Shown piece after piece: positions 35,914 through 44,352 of a stretch of 64,000 nt of DNA. The stretch is taken from positions 372,001-436,000 of the forward strand of contig CAVTIZ010000003.1 of assembly GCA_963735045.1 (NCBI GenBank). The letters are read 5' to 3'. Position 1 is the stretch's first letter. Every line of letters starts with the position of its first letter. The notes beneath the pieces were generated by a model. It saw only the letters and a program-made list of their open reading frames with translations. It was not told where the DNA came from and did no database searches. The stretch comes from Salsipaludibacter sp963735045 (GTDB lineage Bacteria; Actinomycetota; Nitriliruptoria; Nitriliruptorales; Nitriliruptoraceae). Made by a program: the position numbers and the translations under genes.

Positions 35914-37557
35914 ATGCCGTCGTCCCTGCGCCGCCTCTCGACCCTGCTCGCCGCCGGCGTGCTGGCCTGCGCCGTCGTCGCCACCGGCGCCGTCGCCCAG
36001 ACCGCGCCGACACTTCCCGACGCCGAGGTCACCGGGCCGATCCCGGTGACCTCGGCCGTCGGTGACCCCGCCCACGGCTACCCGTTCCTGGCCACCGACT
36101 ACGACCTGGCCGGCCATGGCTACGTGGAGGAGGAGTTCTTCCTGTCGGGCGAGGCGACCCGGTACGCCGCGAACGGGACCGCCGACGCGAGCGTGACCAG
36201 CACGGGACACGACTACACGACGCGGATGGTCGTGCGCCGGCCCGTCGACCCCGCCGACTTCAACGGGACGGTCATCGCCGAGTGGTACAACGTGTCGAAC
36301 CAGTGGGACCAGGAGGTCGACTGGTTCCAGACCCACGAACACCTGGTCCGGTCGGGCTACGCCTGGGTCGGCGTGTCGGCCCAGCGCGCCGGCGTGCACT
36401 CCGCGACCGGGCTGCGGGCCTGGAGCCCCGACCGCTACGGCAGCCTCGACCTGACCGACGGTGGCACGGTCACCGACGACACCCTGTCGTGGGACGTGTT
36501 CTCCCAGGCCGTGCAGGCCGTCCGCGACCCGGTCGACACGGCGCCGCTGGCATCCTTGGCCGTCGACCAGGTCATCGCGACCGGTCACTCCCAGTCCGCC
36601 GGGCGGTTGTGGACCTACGTGAACTCCGTGGACCCACTGGTCGGGGTCGTGGACGCCGTGGTGCTCCACGGTGGTGGCGGCACCATGCGCACCGACCTCA
36701 CCACGCCGGTGTTCAAGATCAACAGCGAGACCGACCTCGCCATCAACCTGCTCGGCGCGGCCCAGCGCCAGCCCGACAGTGACGTGCTGCGCACCTGGGA
36801 GGTGTCGGGTGCCTCCCACGGTGACTGGAAGCTGATCACCGACTACGGCCGCCTGCGCCTCCGCGACATCGGCACGGCGCCCGGGGGGTACCCGGGGACA
36901 CCCCAGACCTGCAACGCGCCGTCGGGGTCCCGCGTCCCCCAGCACATGGTGCAGTCGACGCTGTACGACCACGTGGTCGCCTGGGTCGCCGACGGCACGC
37001 CACCCCCGTCGGCGCCGTCGATCGAGCTGGCCGGCGGCACCGTGGCCCGTGACGACCTCGGACTGGGCCTCGGAGGCATCCGGCTGGCCCAGCAGGACGT
37101 CCCGCTCCGGCTCAACTCCGGGCTCAACACCGGGCCGGGCTTCTGCTTCCTCGACGGCAGTTCGGTCCCCGTCGACGACGCCACGCTGGCCTCGTGGTAC
37201 CCGGACGAGGACGCCTACGTCGACATGGTCGTCGGCGCCACGGCCGACGCCATCGCGGCGGGGCACCTCCACGGCGACGTCGCCCGCGACCCGGCCTGGT
37301 ACGACGACGTCGTCGAACTGGTCGAGGCACGCGTGGCCGACGGTCGCGTGTCGGCCAGGGCCGCGGACCGGATCATCGAGCGCGTGGAGCGAGCGGCCGA
37401 GGAAGCCGACGCGGGCAACCTCCGGTTCGCCGCCCGGTGGATGAAGCAGGCCGACGTCTTCGCCGAGCACCAACTGCGTGGCGACGGTGACTCGATCGCC
37501 ACCGTCAGTCGGGCCATCGCGTCGGTGCGCGGGATCCTGGACCTCGCCGGCGCCTGA
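35914..37557 (+). CDS. Secreted alpha/beta-hydrolase domain protein
   Basis: 547-residue protein with a signal peptide (about residues 1-29, cleavage near AVAQ-TA). A large hydrolase region follows: GTVIAEWYNVSNQWDQEVDW near the oxyanion side, the nucleophile motif IATGHSQSAGRLW with its serine, and a likely catalytic histidine in EVSGASHGDWK. This family of large secreted alpha/beta hydrolases has no well-defined substrate. A C-terminal helical extension of about 100 residues, rich in Ala, Glu and Arg, follows. It has its own strong promoter. Confidence 0.82.
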   Translation: MPSSLRRLSTLLAAGVLACAVVATGAVAQTAPTLPDAEVTGPIPVTSAVGDPAHGYPFLATDYDLAGHGYVEEEFFLSGEATRYAANGTADASVTSTGHDYTTRMVVRRPVDPADFNGTVIAEWYNVSNQWDQEVDWFQTHEHLVRSGYAWVGVSAQRAGVHSATGLRAWSPDRYGSLDLTDGGTVTDDTLSWDVFSQAVQAVRDPVDTAPLASLAVDQVIATGHSQSAGRLWTYVNSVDPLVGVVDAVVLHGGGGTMRTDLTTPVFKINSETDLAINLLGAAQRQPDSDVLRTWEVSGASHGDWKLITDYGRLRLRDIGTAPGGYPGTPQTCNAPSGSRVPQHMVQSTLYDHVVAWVADGTPPPSAPSIELAGGTVARDDLGLGLGGIRLAQQDVPLRLNSGLNTGPGFCFLDGSSVPVDDATLASWYPDEDAYVDMVVGATADAIAAGHLHGDVARDPAWYDDVVELVEARVADGRVSARAADRIIERVERAAEEADAGNLRFAARWMKQADVFAEHQLRGDGDSIATVSRAIASVRGILDLAGA

Positions 37558-37661
37558 CCCTGCCTGCCCATCGGGTGTGCGCCGTGCCCGTCCCGCCTGC
37601 GGACACCCGGCCTCGCGACCGCGGCACCGAGCAGGACGGCGGGGCCGCCTCGGGCCCCCCG

Positions 37662-39797
37662 TCACAGCAGCTCGCGGACCAGGGCCGCCGCGCGCTCGGC
37701 ACCGTCCGTCTCGACCGGACGGAAATCCGGCTGGGTGCCCAGCTCGGCGACCATCGCGGCGGCGATCGTGTCGGGATCGCTGGTGGCGAAGTCCATGCAG
37801 CGACCCGCGCGGTAGTTGTCCAGCCGATGTCGGACGTGGATGTTCTGTTCGAAGTGGTCCCGGAGCGGGAAGTACAGGAACGGTCGCCGGGCCGCGGCCA
37901 GCTCCATCGTCGTCGTCAGCCCGCCCTGGACGACCGCGAGGTCGCAGGCCGCGAGCTGCCGGTACAGGCGCTCGACGTACCCGCGGACCTCGAGGCCGGG
38001 CCGTCCCGGCAGCGAGGACGGATCGATGCGTGGCCCCGTCACGGCGACCATGCGGAGGTCGTCGACCCGGCGTCGCGCCAGCGTGAAGGCCTCGACGACC
38101 CGACCGAGGAGGGTGCCACCCACGCCCGAGCCGCCCACGGCGGCGACCACGATCGGGGCGTCGTCCCAGCCGAACTCGTGGCGCCACCGGGCGATGTCGT
38201 CGGGACCGGGGGGTGGGAAGCCCGTCACGTAGCCGGTGAAGTCGAAGTGGTCACGGGTCCAGTCGCCGATGCCCGGCAGGCCCGGCCCGAACGTCGTGTC
38301 GACCACGTCGGCCGGGTTGCCGACGAACAGGGCCCGGTCGCGCACGCGTGGGAAGCGTTCGACCCGTGACAGCATCTCGGCGTTGTGGTCCGCGGTCAGG
38401 AACGCCGCGTGGTCACCACCCGACGGCATCGGGAGGTGGCCGACGAAGTCGGTCAGCCAGACGTGGGCGCCGCGCTTGAGCTCGGGGTTCTCGTGCCAGT
38501 GGTGGTCGACGTCCCATGCCTCGTCCCCGACCACGACGTCGTAGTCCGTCTCCTCGACGACCTGCTGGAAGACCATGAAGTTGGCCACCAGGATCTCGTC
38601 CATCCGGCGCAGCGCCTCGAAGCAGTCGAGCCGGTGACCGGACGCCTCGGAGGCGAGGTGCGCGGACTCGCTGGCGAGCCAGGCACTCGCCGGGTGGACC
38701 CGCATCCCCTCCTCCGCGAGCACCCGGGTGACGGGGTCCTGGGCGAGCCAGTCGACCTCCAGTCCCTCGACGGTGTCGAGCAGGCGCCGGGCGATCGCGA
38801 CGTCGCGGCGCGCGTGTCCCAGCCCGATGGGTGACGACAGGTACAGCACCCGTCGGGGCCGGTTCGCCGCCCGTCGCCAGGTGCGTCGTGGTGGCCGGGC
38901 CGCGACGGGCTGCGCGGGGGCGCGACGGTCGAGGAAGTCGCGGATGGCGCGGTTGACCACGACCGGCTCGCGGGCCGGCACGAGGTGGCCGGCACCCTCG
39001 ACGACGACCAGCTCGCCGCCGACCAGCTCGGCGAAGGCGCGCCCGCGCTCCACCGACTGGCACACGTCGCGATCCCCGTGGATCACCAGGACGGGCTGGT
39101 CGAGGCGGCGGCAGCGGTCGCGGAAGGCGGTCTCGTCGGGAGCGTCCAGCTCGATGCCCTCCTCCGCCGCCGCCAGCACCTCCCCGCTGGACTCCAGCGC
39201 CCAGCCCACCATGTCCTCGTACTGCTTGGTCGAGTGCGCCTCGACCAGTTGCCGGTCGAAGAAGAACTCGATCCAGCGGCGATGGTGGTCGACCATGCCG
39301 GCCCGCGTCGCCAGTTCCCACGCGACCGGCCCGTCGATCACCTCGTCCCAGCGCGGGGCCATCTCGACCCAGTGGGGCTGGCTGGGCCCGACGTGGGGCA
39401 CCCCGGGTGACAGGGCGACCAGTGCGGCCACGCGGTCGGGATGGTCGGTGGCCACGTCGACGGTCCACCAGTTGGCGTGGCAATGGCCGACCAGGACGGC
39501 ACGTCCCACCCCGCAGGCATCGAGCACGGCCAGGATGTCGGCCTCGTTGGCGGCACGGCGGTGGGCCACGGTCGACACCGGTCGGTCCGAGCGCCCGTTG
39601 CCGCGACCGTCCATCGTGACGACTCGGCGGGTCCGAGCCAGGTGGGGGACGAGGGCCTTGTACATGCGGGAGTGGGTGATCGGTGCGGCCGGCACCAGCA
39701 GCACCGCGGGCTCCCCGTCGCCGAACACCTCGACGTGGATGCGGACCCCATCGGGCGACGTGACCAGTTCGGCACGATCCGGCTCCAGCGCCCGCAT
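37662..39797 (-). CDS. Fused alpha/beta hydrolase - UDP-glycosyltransferase-like protein
   Basis: 711-residue two-domain protein. Residues 1-295 are an alpha/beta hydrolase with MDGRGNGRSDRP, nucleophile elbow VGHCHANWW (Cys106 where Ser is usual), HGDRDVC with the acid, and GAGHLVPAREP with His271. Residues 316-711 are a GT-B glycosyltransferase of the UGT/MGT type: SSPIGLGHARRD, GGSGVGGTLL, and the sugar-nucleotide region CDLAVVQGGLTTTMELA. GGAG lies just before the ATG at 39797. It diverges from the TetR gene over an 18-bp palindrome and has a broken paralogue at 40570-42404. The substrate is unknown. Confidence 0.85.
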   Translation of the reverse strand: MRALEPDRAELVTSPDGVRIHVEVFGDGEPAVLLVPAAPITHSRMYKALVPHLARTRRVVTMDGRGNGRSDRPVSTVAHRRAANEADILAVLDACGVGRAVLVGHCHANWWTVDVATDHPDRVAALVALSPGVPHVGPSQPHWVEMAPRWDEVIDGPVAWELATRAGMVDHHRRWIEFFFDRQLVEAHSTKQYEDMVGWALESSGEVLAAAEEGIELDAPDETAFRDRCRRLDQPVLVIHGDRDVCQSVERGRAFAELVGGELVVVEGAGHLVPAREPVVVNRAIRDFLDRRAPAQPVAARPPRRTWRRAANRPRRVLYLSSPIGLGHARRDVAIARRLLDTVEGLEVDWLAQDPVTRVLAEEGMRVHPASAWLASESAHLASEASGHRLDCFEALRRMDEILVANFMVFQQVVEETDYDVVVGDEAWDVDHHWHENPELKRGAHVWLTDFVGHLPMPSGGDHAAFLTADHNAEMLSRVERFPRVRDRALFVGNPADVVDTTFGPGLPGIGDWTRDHFDFTGYVTGFPPPGPDDIARWRHEFGWDDAPIVVAAVGGSGVGGTLLGRVVEAFTLARRRVDDLRMVAVTGPRIDPSSLPGRPGLEVRGYVERLYRQLAACDLAVVQGGLTTTMELAAARRPFLYFPLRDHFEQNIHVRHRLDNYRAGRCMDFATSDPDTIAAAMVAELGTQPDFRPVETDGAERAAALVRELL

Positions 39798-39868
39798 CGC
39801 GGCTCCGATCGCTCGGCGTGGGTCGATCCCCCGGTCGCCGGGTGTTGCCCGTGGGTCGGCGTCGGGGG

Positions 39869-39926
39869 TTGACAGGCTCCACCATCGACCATAGCATACC
39901 GTTCGGTCGATCGACCGAATCGGCAA
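39869..39926. promoter_or_regulatory. Divergent promoter with 18-bp perfect palindrome (TetR operator)
   Basis: For the plus strand, TTGACA (39869-39874), a 17-base spacer and TAGCAT (39892-39897) form a near-consensus promoter for the TetR gene. TTCGGTCGATCGACCGAA (39902-39919) is a perfect palindrome that covers its predicted start point. A minus-strand -10-like TATGCT (39893-39898) for the fused hydrolase-glycosyltransferase gene puts the same palindrome in that promoter's spacer/-35 region. Binding there would repress both directions. Confidence 0.8.
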
Positions 39927-39944
39927 CAGAACGGGGGAGCAGCC

Positions 39945-40583
39945 ATGGGATCGGGCAGGAAGCGCGGGGGCGCGGCGTCGGGGAGCACCCGGGTGGCGCT
40001 CCTCGAGGCCGCCAAGGACTGCCTGCTCGAGCAGGGGTACGCGAACCTGTCGACCCGGGCGGTCACCGATGCCGCCGGTGTCCCGCTCAGCCAGATCCAC
40101 TACCACTTCGGGTCACGCCACGGCCTCGTGCTGGCGTTGCTCGAGGCCGAGAACCAGCGCCTGCTCGCCCGCCAGTCGCAGATGTACGACAGCGACCAGC
40201 CCCTGTGGAAGCGCTGGGAGCAGGCGTGTGACTTCCTCGAGGACGACCTCGAGTCGGGGTACGTGCGGGTCCTGCAGGAGATGTCGGCGGCCGGCTGGTC
40301 CGACGACGAGGTGGCCGAGGCGGTCCGCCAGGACCTGCAGGGATGGTTCGCCCTGCTCACGGGGGTCTTCACCGAGCTCGAGCAGCGGACCGGCGGCGTC
40401 GGCCCGTTCGACCCGCAGGAGGCCGCGACCCTGGCCGGGGCGGCCTTCCTCGGGTCCGAACAATTGATCCTGCTGGGCTTCGGGGAGGAGGCCCTGCCGG
40501 TCCGACGGGCCCTCCGTCGGGTGGGGGAGCTGGTGCGACGGGCCGAGGAGCGCACGATCGGGGGCGAGCATGCGGGCGCGTGA
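39945..40583 (+). CDS. TetR/AcrR family transcriptional regulator
   Basis: 212-residue repressor. The N-terminal helix-turn-helix (residues about 18-62) reads RVALLEAAKDCLLEQGYANL, STRAVTDAAGVPLSQIHYHF. The rest is a helical ligand-binding domain with no obvious family assignment. GGGGAG precedes the ATG. It lies immediately behind a perfect palindrome that is repeated before osmC, so it probably controls its own gene, the divergent fusion gene and the osmC-flavoprotein operon. The last 14 bases overlap the next gene. Confidence 0.92.
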   Translation: MGSGRKRGGAASGSTRVALLEAAKDCLLEQGYANLSTRAVTDAAGVPLSQIHYHFGSRHGLVLALLEAENQRLLARQSQMYDSDQPLWKRWEQACDFLEDDLESGYVRVLQEMSAAGWSDDEVAEAVRQDLQGWFALLTGVFTELEQRTGGVGPFDPQEAATLAGAAFLGSEQLILLGFGEEALPVRRALRRVGELVRRAEERTIGGEHAGA

Positions 40584-41223
40584 GCCCGACGGGGTCGGGA
40601 TGCTCGACCACGTCGGCACGAAGATCGGCTGGGAGCGCGTCGGGGACGGCCCGTTGACGTGGCTGCTCCTGCCGACGTGGACGATCGTCCACAGCCGCTT
40701 CTGGAAGCTGCAGGTCCCCCACCTTGCCCGGCACGACCGGGTGATCACCTACGACGGGCCGGGCAACGGCCGCTCCGACCGCCCGGTCGATCGCGCCGCC
40801 TACACCATCGACCGCCAGGCCGGCCTGGTCGAGGCGGTGCTCGACGACACCGACACCGACCGGGCGATCCTGGTGTCGCTGTCCATGGGGGCGAACTGGT
40901 CACTGCGGTTCGCCGCCGACCACCCGGAGCGGGTGCTGGGGCAGGTGTTCATCGGGCCCTCGGTGCCGCTGGCACCCCAGGCCCCCGAGCGGGCCGCCAT
41001 CACGGACCACTTCCACGACGAGGTCGAGGACCCCCGGGGATGGGCCAGGTGCAACGCGCACCACTGGCGCGCGGACTGGCCGGACTTCACCCGCTTCTTC
41101 TTCGACGAGTGCTTCCCGGAGCCGCACTCGACCAAGCAGCGCGAGGACACGCGTGGCTGCGCCCCGAGCCGGCGGCGCGCACCTGGACCCGGGGACGGTC
41201 ACGACGCCCGCGTGCCCTCATGA
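40570..41223 (+). pseudogene. C-terminally truncated alpha/beta hydrolase (remnant of a hydrolase-glycosyltransferase fusion)
   Basis: 217 codons matching the first about 195 residues of the fused protein encoded at 37662-39797: YDGPGNGRSDRP, a serine nucleophile elbow VSLSMGANWS, and HSTKQREDT aligned with HSTKQYEDM. The alignment then stops abruptly. The acid and histidine of the catalytic triad are missing, and the last 24 residues are unrelated Arg/Pro/Gly sequence. The lost linker reappears in another frame just downstream (PAARTW...RPRALMISSPIGLGHA). A frameshifting deletion of roughly 300-350 bp explains this. The stop overlaps the glycosyltransferase ATG (ATGA at 41220). Confidence 0.75.
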
Positions 41224-42404
41224 TCTCGTCGCCGATCGGGCTCGGCCACGCCACCCGCGACCTCGCCACCGTCCGCGAGCTCCGCCGACACCACCCCGAC
41301 CTCGAGGTGGACTGGCTGGCCCAGCACCCGGTGACGGCCGTGCTCGAGCGGGCGGGGGAGCGAGTGCACCCGGCGAGTGCCGAGCTCGCGTCGGAGTCCG
41401 CCCACGTCACGGCCGAGGCGGGTGAGCACGAGCTGCGCTGCTTCCAGGCGTGGCGCCGCATGGACGAGATCCTGCTGGCCGACTTCATGGTGTTCCACGA
41501 GGTCGTCCGCGGCACCGACTACGACCTGGTCATCGGCGACGAGGCGTGGGACGTGGACCACTACCTCCACGAGAACCCCGAACTCAAGCGCTTCGCCTAC
41601 GCGTGGTCGACCGACTTCGTCGGATGGCTGCCGATGCCATCGGGGGGCCCCCGCGAGGCGTTGCTGACCGCCGACTACAACGCCGAGATGATCGACCACG
41701 TCGCCCGGTACCCACGGGTGCGCGACCTCGCCCTGTTCGTCGGCAACCCCGACGACATCGTCGACGAGCGCTTCGGCCCCGACCTGCCGATGATCCGCGA
41801 CTGGACCGAGGAGCACGACACCTTCCCCGGGTACGTGACCGGGTTCGACCCGGCGTCGCTGGGCGACCGGGAGGAGCTGCGGGCCGAGCTCGGCTACGGG
41901 CCCGACGAGCAGGTCTGCATCGTGACCGTGGGCGGCTCGGGGATCGGCCGGGACCTGCTCGACCGCGTGGTCGCCGCCTTCCCCGAGGCACGCCGACGCG
42001 TGCCGGGGCTGCGGCTGGTGCTGGTCGCCGGGCCGCGCATCGACCCGGACTCGTTCCCGTCCCACCGGGGACTGGAGGTGCGCGGCTACGTCCACGAGCT
42101 GTACCGCCACCTCGCCGCCTGCGACCTGGCCGTGGTGCAGGGTGGACTCACGACCTGCATGGAGCTCACCGCCTCGTGCCGGCCGTTCGTGTACCTGCCG
42201 CTGCGCAACCACTTCGAGCAGAACCACCACGTCCACCATCGCCTGCGCAACCATCGGGCGGGGCGCCGACTGGACTACGACGACGCCGACCCGGACCTGG
42301 TGGCCGACGTCATCGCCACCGAGATCGGCCGCGAGGTCGCCTACCGCCCGGTCGAGACCGATGGTGCCGCGCGCGCCGCAGAAGCCCCGGCAGGACTGCT
42401 GTAG
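41220..42404 (+). CDS. UDP-glycosyltransferase-like protein (GT-B fold)
   Basis: 394-residue glycosyltransferase, closely related over its whole length to residues 318-711 of the fused protein at 37662-39797 (SSPIGLGHATRDLATVR; LAQHPVTAVLE; RMDEILLADFMVF; VGGSGIGRDLL; CDLAVVQGGLTTCMEL). It probably transfers a sugar from a nucleotide donor to a small lipophilic acceptor. Homology to the fusion's linker extends upstream of the ATG in this frame, so it was once part of a fused gene. It now appears to start at the ATGA overlap 41220-41223. Confidence 0.85.
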   Translation: MISSPIGLGHATRDLATVRELRRHHPDLEVDWLAQHPVTAVLERAGERVHPASAELASESAHVTAEAGEHELRCFQAWRRMDEILLADFMVFHEVVRGTDYDLVIGDEAWDVDHYLHENPELKRFAYAWSTDFVGWLPMPSGGPREALLTADYNAEMIDHVARYPRVRDLALFVGNPDDIVDERFGPDLPMIRDWTEEHDTFPGYVTGFDPASLGDREELRAELGYGPDEQVCIVTVGGSGIGRDLLDRVVAAFPEARRRVPGLRLVLVAGPRIDPDSFPSHRGLEVRGYVHELYRHLAACDLAVVQGGLTTCMELTASCRPFVYLPLRNHFEQNHHVHHRLRNHRAGRRLDYDDADPDLVADVIATEIGREVAYRPVETDGAARAAEAPAGLL

Positions 42405-42447
42405 GGCACCCACGACACGGAGGAGGGGACACGTCCGGGCGTCTGCT

Positions 42448-42461
42448 CGGTCGATCGACCG
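42448..42461. promoter_or_regulatory. Second copy of the TetR-type operator core
   Basis: CGGTCGATCGACCG is the 14-bp palindromic core of the operator at 39902-39919. It lies in the 132-base gap between the glycosyltransferase and osmC, 75 bases before the osmC start. No clear -10/-35 pair could be placed here. Confidence 0.7.
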
Positions 42462-42536
42462 ACCGCAAGCCTGGGCACGACCACGTGCACGACGAACGCC
42501 ACCAACACGCATCACGCTCACCGAGGAGACACCACC

Positions 42537-43109
42537 ATGACCACCGCCAGCGCCACCCGCCAGCCGATGAACGGCGTCGACGTCCCGACCCTGTTCGCCA
42601 CGATCGACGCCGTCGCCGCGCAGCCGGCCGCGGCCCGCTTCCAGTTCCGCGCCCGCAACACCTGGGTCGCGGGCACCCATTCGCGCACGACGATCGACGA
42701 CTTCTTCGGTGCCGGCGAGGAGCGGCACCACCGGGTGTCCCACGAGGTCGAGACCGACCACCCGGAGGTGCTGGTCGGGGCCGATCGGGGACCGACGCCG
42801 GTGGAACTGCTCCTGGCCGGCCTCGCGGGCTGCCTGACGGCAGGCATCGGCAACATCGCCGCCGCCCGTGGCATCGAACTGCACGCGGTCGAGTCGCGCG
42901 TCGAGGGCGACCTCGACCTGCGCGGGCTGCTCGGCCTGTCCGACGAGATCCGCAACGGCTTCGAGCGGGTCCGGGTGACGTTCCGCGTCTCTGGCGATGC
43001 CGCCCCGGAGGAGCTGCGCGAGCTCGTCGAGCAGTCGTGCGAGCGATCTGCGGTCCTCGACGTCGTGACCAACGGCATCACGGTCGACATCGCCGTCGAG
43101 ACGGCCTGA
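42537..43109 (+). CDS. OsmC family protein
   Basis: 190-residue protein of the OsmC/Ohr fold, thiol-dependent peroxidases acting on organic hydroperoxides. Two cysteines are in the family positions: Cys99 in LAGLAGCLTAGIGN and Cys168 in VEQSCERSAVLDV. The N-terminal half contains the VETDHPEVLVGADRG strand region. GAGGAG precedes the ATG. The operator upstream links it to the TetR gene, which fits a response to a reactive or redox-active compound. Confidence 0.87.
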   Translation: MTTASATRQPMNGVDVPTLFATIDAVAAQPAAARFQFRARNTWVAGTHSRTTIDDFFGAGEERHHRVSHEVETDHPEVLVGADRGPTPVELLLAGLAGCLTAGIGNIAAARGIELHAVESRVEGDLDLRGLLGLSDEIRNGFERVRVTFRVSGDAAPEELRELVEQSCERSAVLDVVTNGITVDIAVETA

Positions 43110-43166
43110 CCGGCTGCCCGGCCGGCCACCGGCGGCCGCCACCGCGCCGAGATGGGAGCCACCACC

Positions 43167-44336
43167 ATGCACGACGTCGTCATCGTCGGCGCCCGGGCCG
43201 CCGGTGCGGCCACCGCGCTGCTGCTCGCCCGTGCCGGCCACGACGTGCTGGTCCTGGACCGGGACCGGCTCGGGGCCGACACGCTGTCCACGCATGCGCT
43301 CATGCGCCCGGCCGTCCTCCAGCTCGAACGCTGGGGGCTGCTGGACGAGCTGGCCGCCACCGGCACGCCACCCCAGCGACGGGTGGTCTTCCACTACGGC
43401 GCCGAGCGCGTCGACCTGGAGCTCGCCCGTGCCCTCTACGCGCCGCGGCGAACGGTGCTGGACCCGCTGCTGGTCCGCGCTGCGGAGGCCGCCGGGGCGA
43501 CCGTGCGCTTCGGCGTCGACGTCCGGGACGTCGCATGGTCGCGTGGGCGTGTCCGCGGGGTGGTGGTCCGGACCCGCACGGGTGACCGGGAGTTGCGGGG
43601 TCGGGTCACCGTGGGCGCCGACGGGCGCTCCTCCCGGATCGCGGCAGCCGTCCGGGCGCCGGTGACGCGCCGTGGGCGGGAGGCCGCGGCCGCGCTGTAC
43701 GGCTACTGGTCCGGGCTGGAGGCGGACGGCTTCGAGTGGGCCTATGCACCCGGGGCGGCCGCGGGCCTGGTCCCGACCGGCGAGGGACTGGTCTGCGTGT
43801 ACGCCGGCGTGCCGCGCGATCGCTTCCTGGGGGACCTGCGCGGTGACCTGCCCGGCGCGCTGGAGACGGTCCTCGGCGAGGTGGGAGGGGACCTGCGGGC
43901 GCGGGTCGCCGCCGCACGACGGGTGGGGCACGTCCGCGGTTTCGCCGGGCTCGTCGGGAGCATGCGTCGTCCGCGCGGTCCCGGGTGGGCCCTGGTCGGC
44001 GACGCCGGGTTCTTCAAGGACCCGATCACCGCCCACGGGATCACCGACGCGCTGCGCGACGCCGAGTTGCTGGCCCGGGACCTGCACGCCGACCTCGGTG
44101 GCCACCCGCGGAAGGGCCGCTCCTACGAGCGGACACGCGATCGGCTCGGCATCCCGATCCTGGCGCACTCCGACCGGGTCGCCGGCTTCACCTGGGACCT
44201 CCCCACCCTGCAGCAACACCACCTCGCCCTGAGCGAGGCCATGGGTCGCGAGTACGACCACCTCGCCACGCTGGGTCCCCTCGTCGGGGGCGTGCCAGTC
44301 GTCGCGAACCGCGAGGGCGTCCGGGTGCCCACGTGA
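43167..44336 (+). CDS. FAD-dependent oxidoreductase (aromatic hydroxylase / geranylgeranyl-reductase-like)
   Basis: 389-residue flavoprotein. The dinucleotide fold VVIVGARAAGAATALLLARAG is at the N-terminus, with VTVGADGRSSRIA in the middle and the second FAD motif WALVGDAGFFKDPITAHGI at about residue 275. Such enzymes hydroxylate aromatic substrates or reduce isoprenoid chains. GGAG at about 43154-43157 supports ATG 43167 over ATG 43152. It is 57 bases behind osmC and probably in the same operon, ending the TetR-associated cluster. Confidence 0.85.
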   Translation: MHDVVIVGARAAGAATALLLARAGHDVLVLDRDRLGADTLSTHALMRPAVLQLERWGLLDELAATGTPPQRRVVFHYGAERVDLELARALYAPRRTVLDPLLVRAAEAAGATVRFGVDVRDVAWSRGRVRGVVVRTRTGDRELRGRVTVGADGRSSRIAAAVRAPVTRRGREAAAALYGYWSGLEADGFEWAYAPGAAAGLVPTGEGLVCVYAGVPRDRFLGDLRGDLPGALETVLGEVGGDLRARVAAARRVGHVRGFAGLVGSMRRPRGPGWALVGDAGFFKDPITAHGITDALRDAELLARDLHADLGGHPRKGRSYERTRDRLGIPILAHSDRVAGFTWDLPTLQQHHLALSEAMGREYDHLATLGPLVGGVPVVANREGVRVPT

Positions 44337-44352
44337 GGGTCAGTCCGTGGGC
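44327..44352. terminator. Hairpin across convergent stops (flavoprotein / mutT1-like gene)
   Basis: GCCCACG (44327-44333) and CGTGGGC (44346-44352) can pair around a 12-base loop. The stem and loop include both convergent stop codons, as at 23137-23159. Confidence 0.45.

Noticed and set aside
41199..44261. A 1020-codon open frame on the minus strand opposite the glycosyltransferase, osmC and flavoprotein genes
   Set aside because: Its product is low-complexity (His/Gly/Arg/Val-rich) without motifs. It is antisense to three genes with clear family signatures, a common effect of very high GC content.
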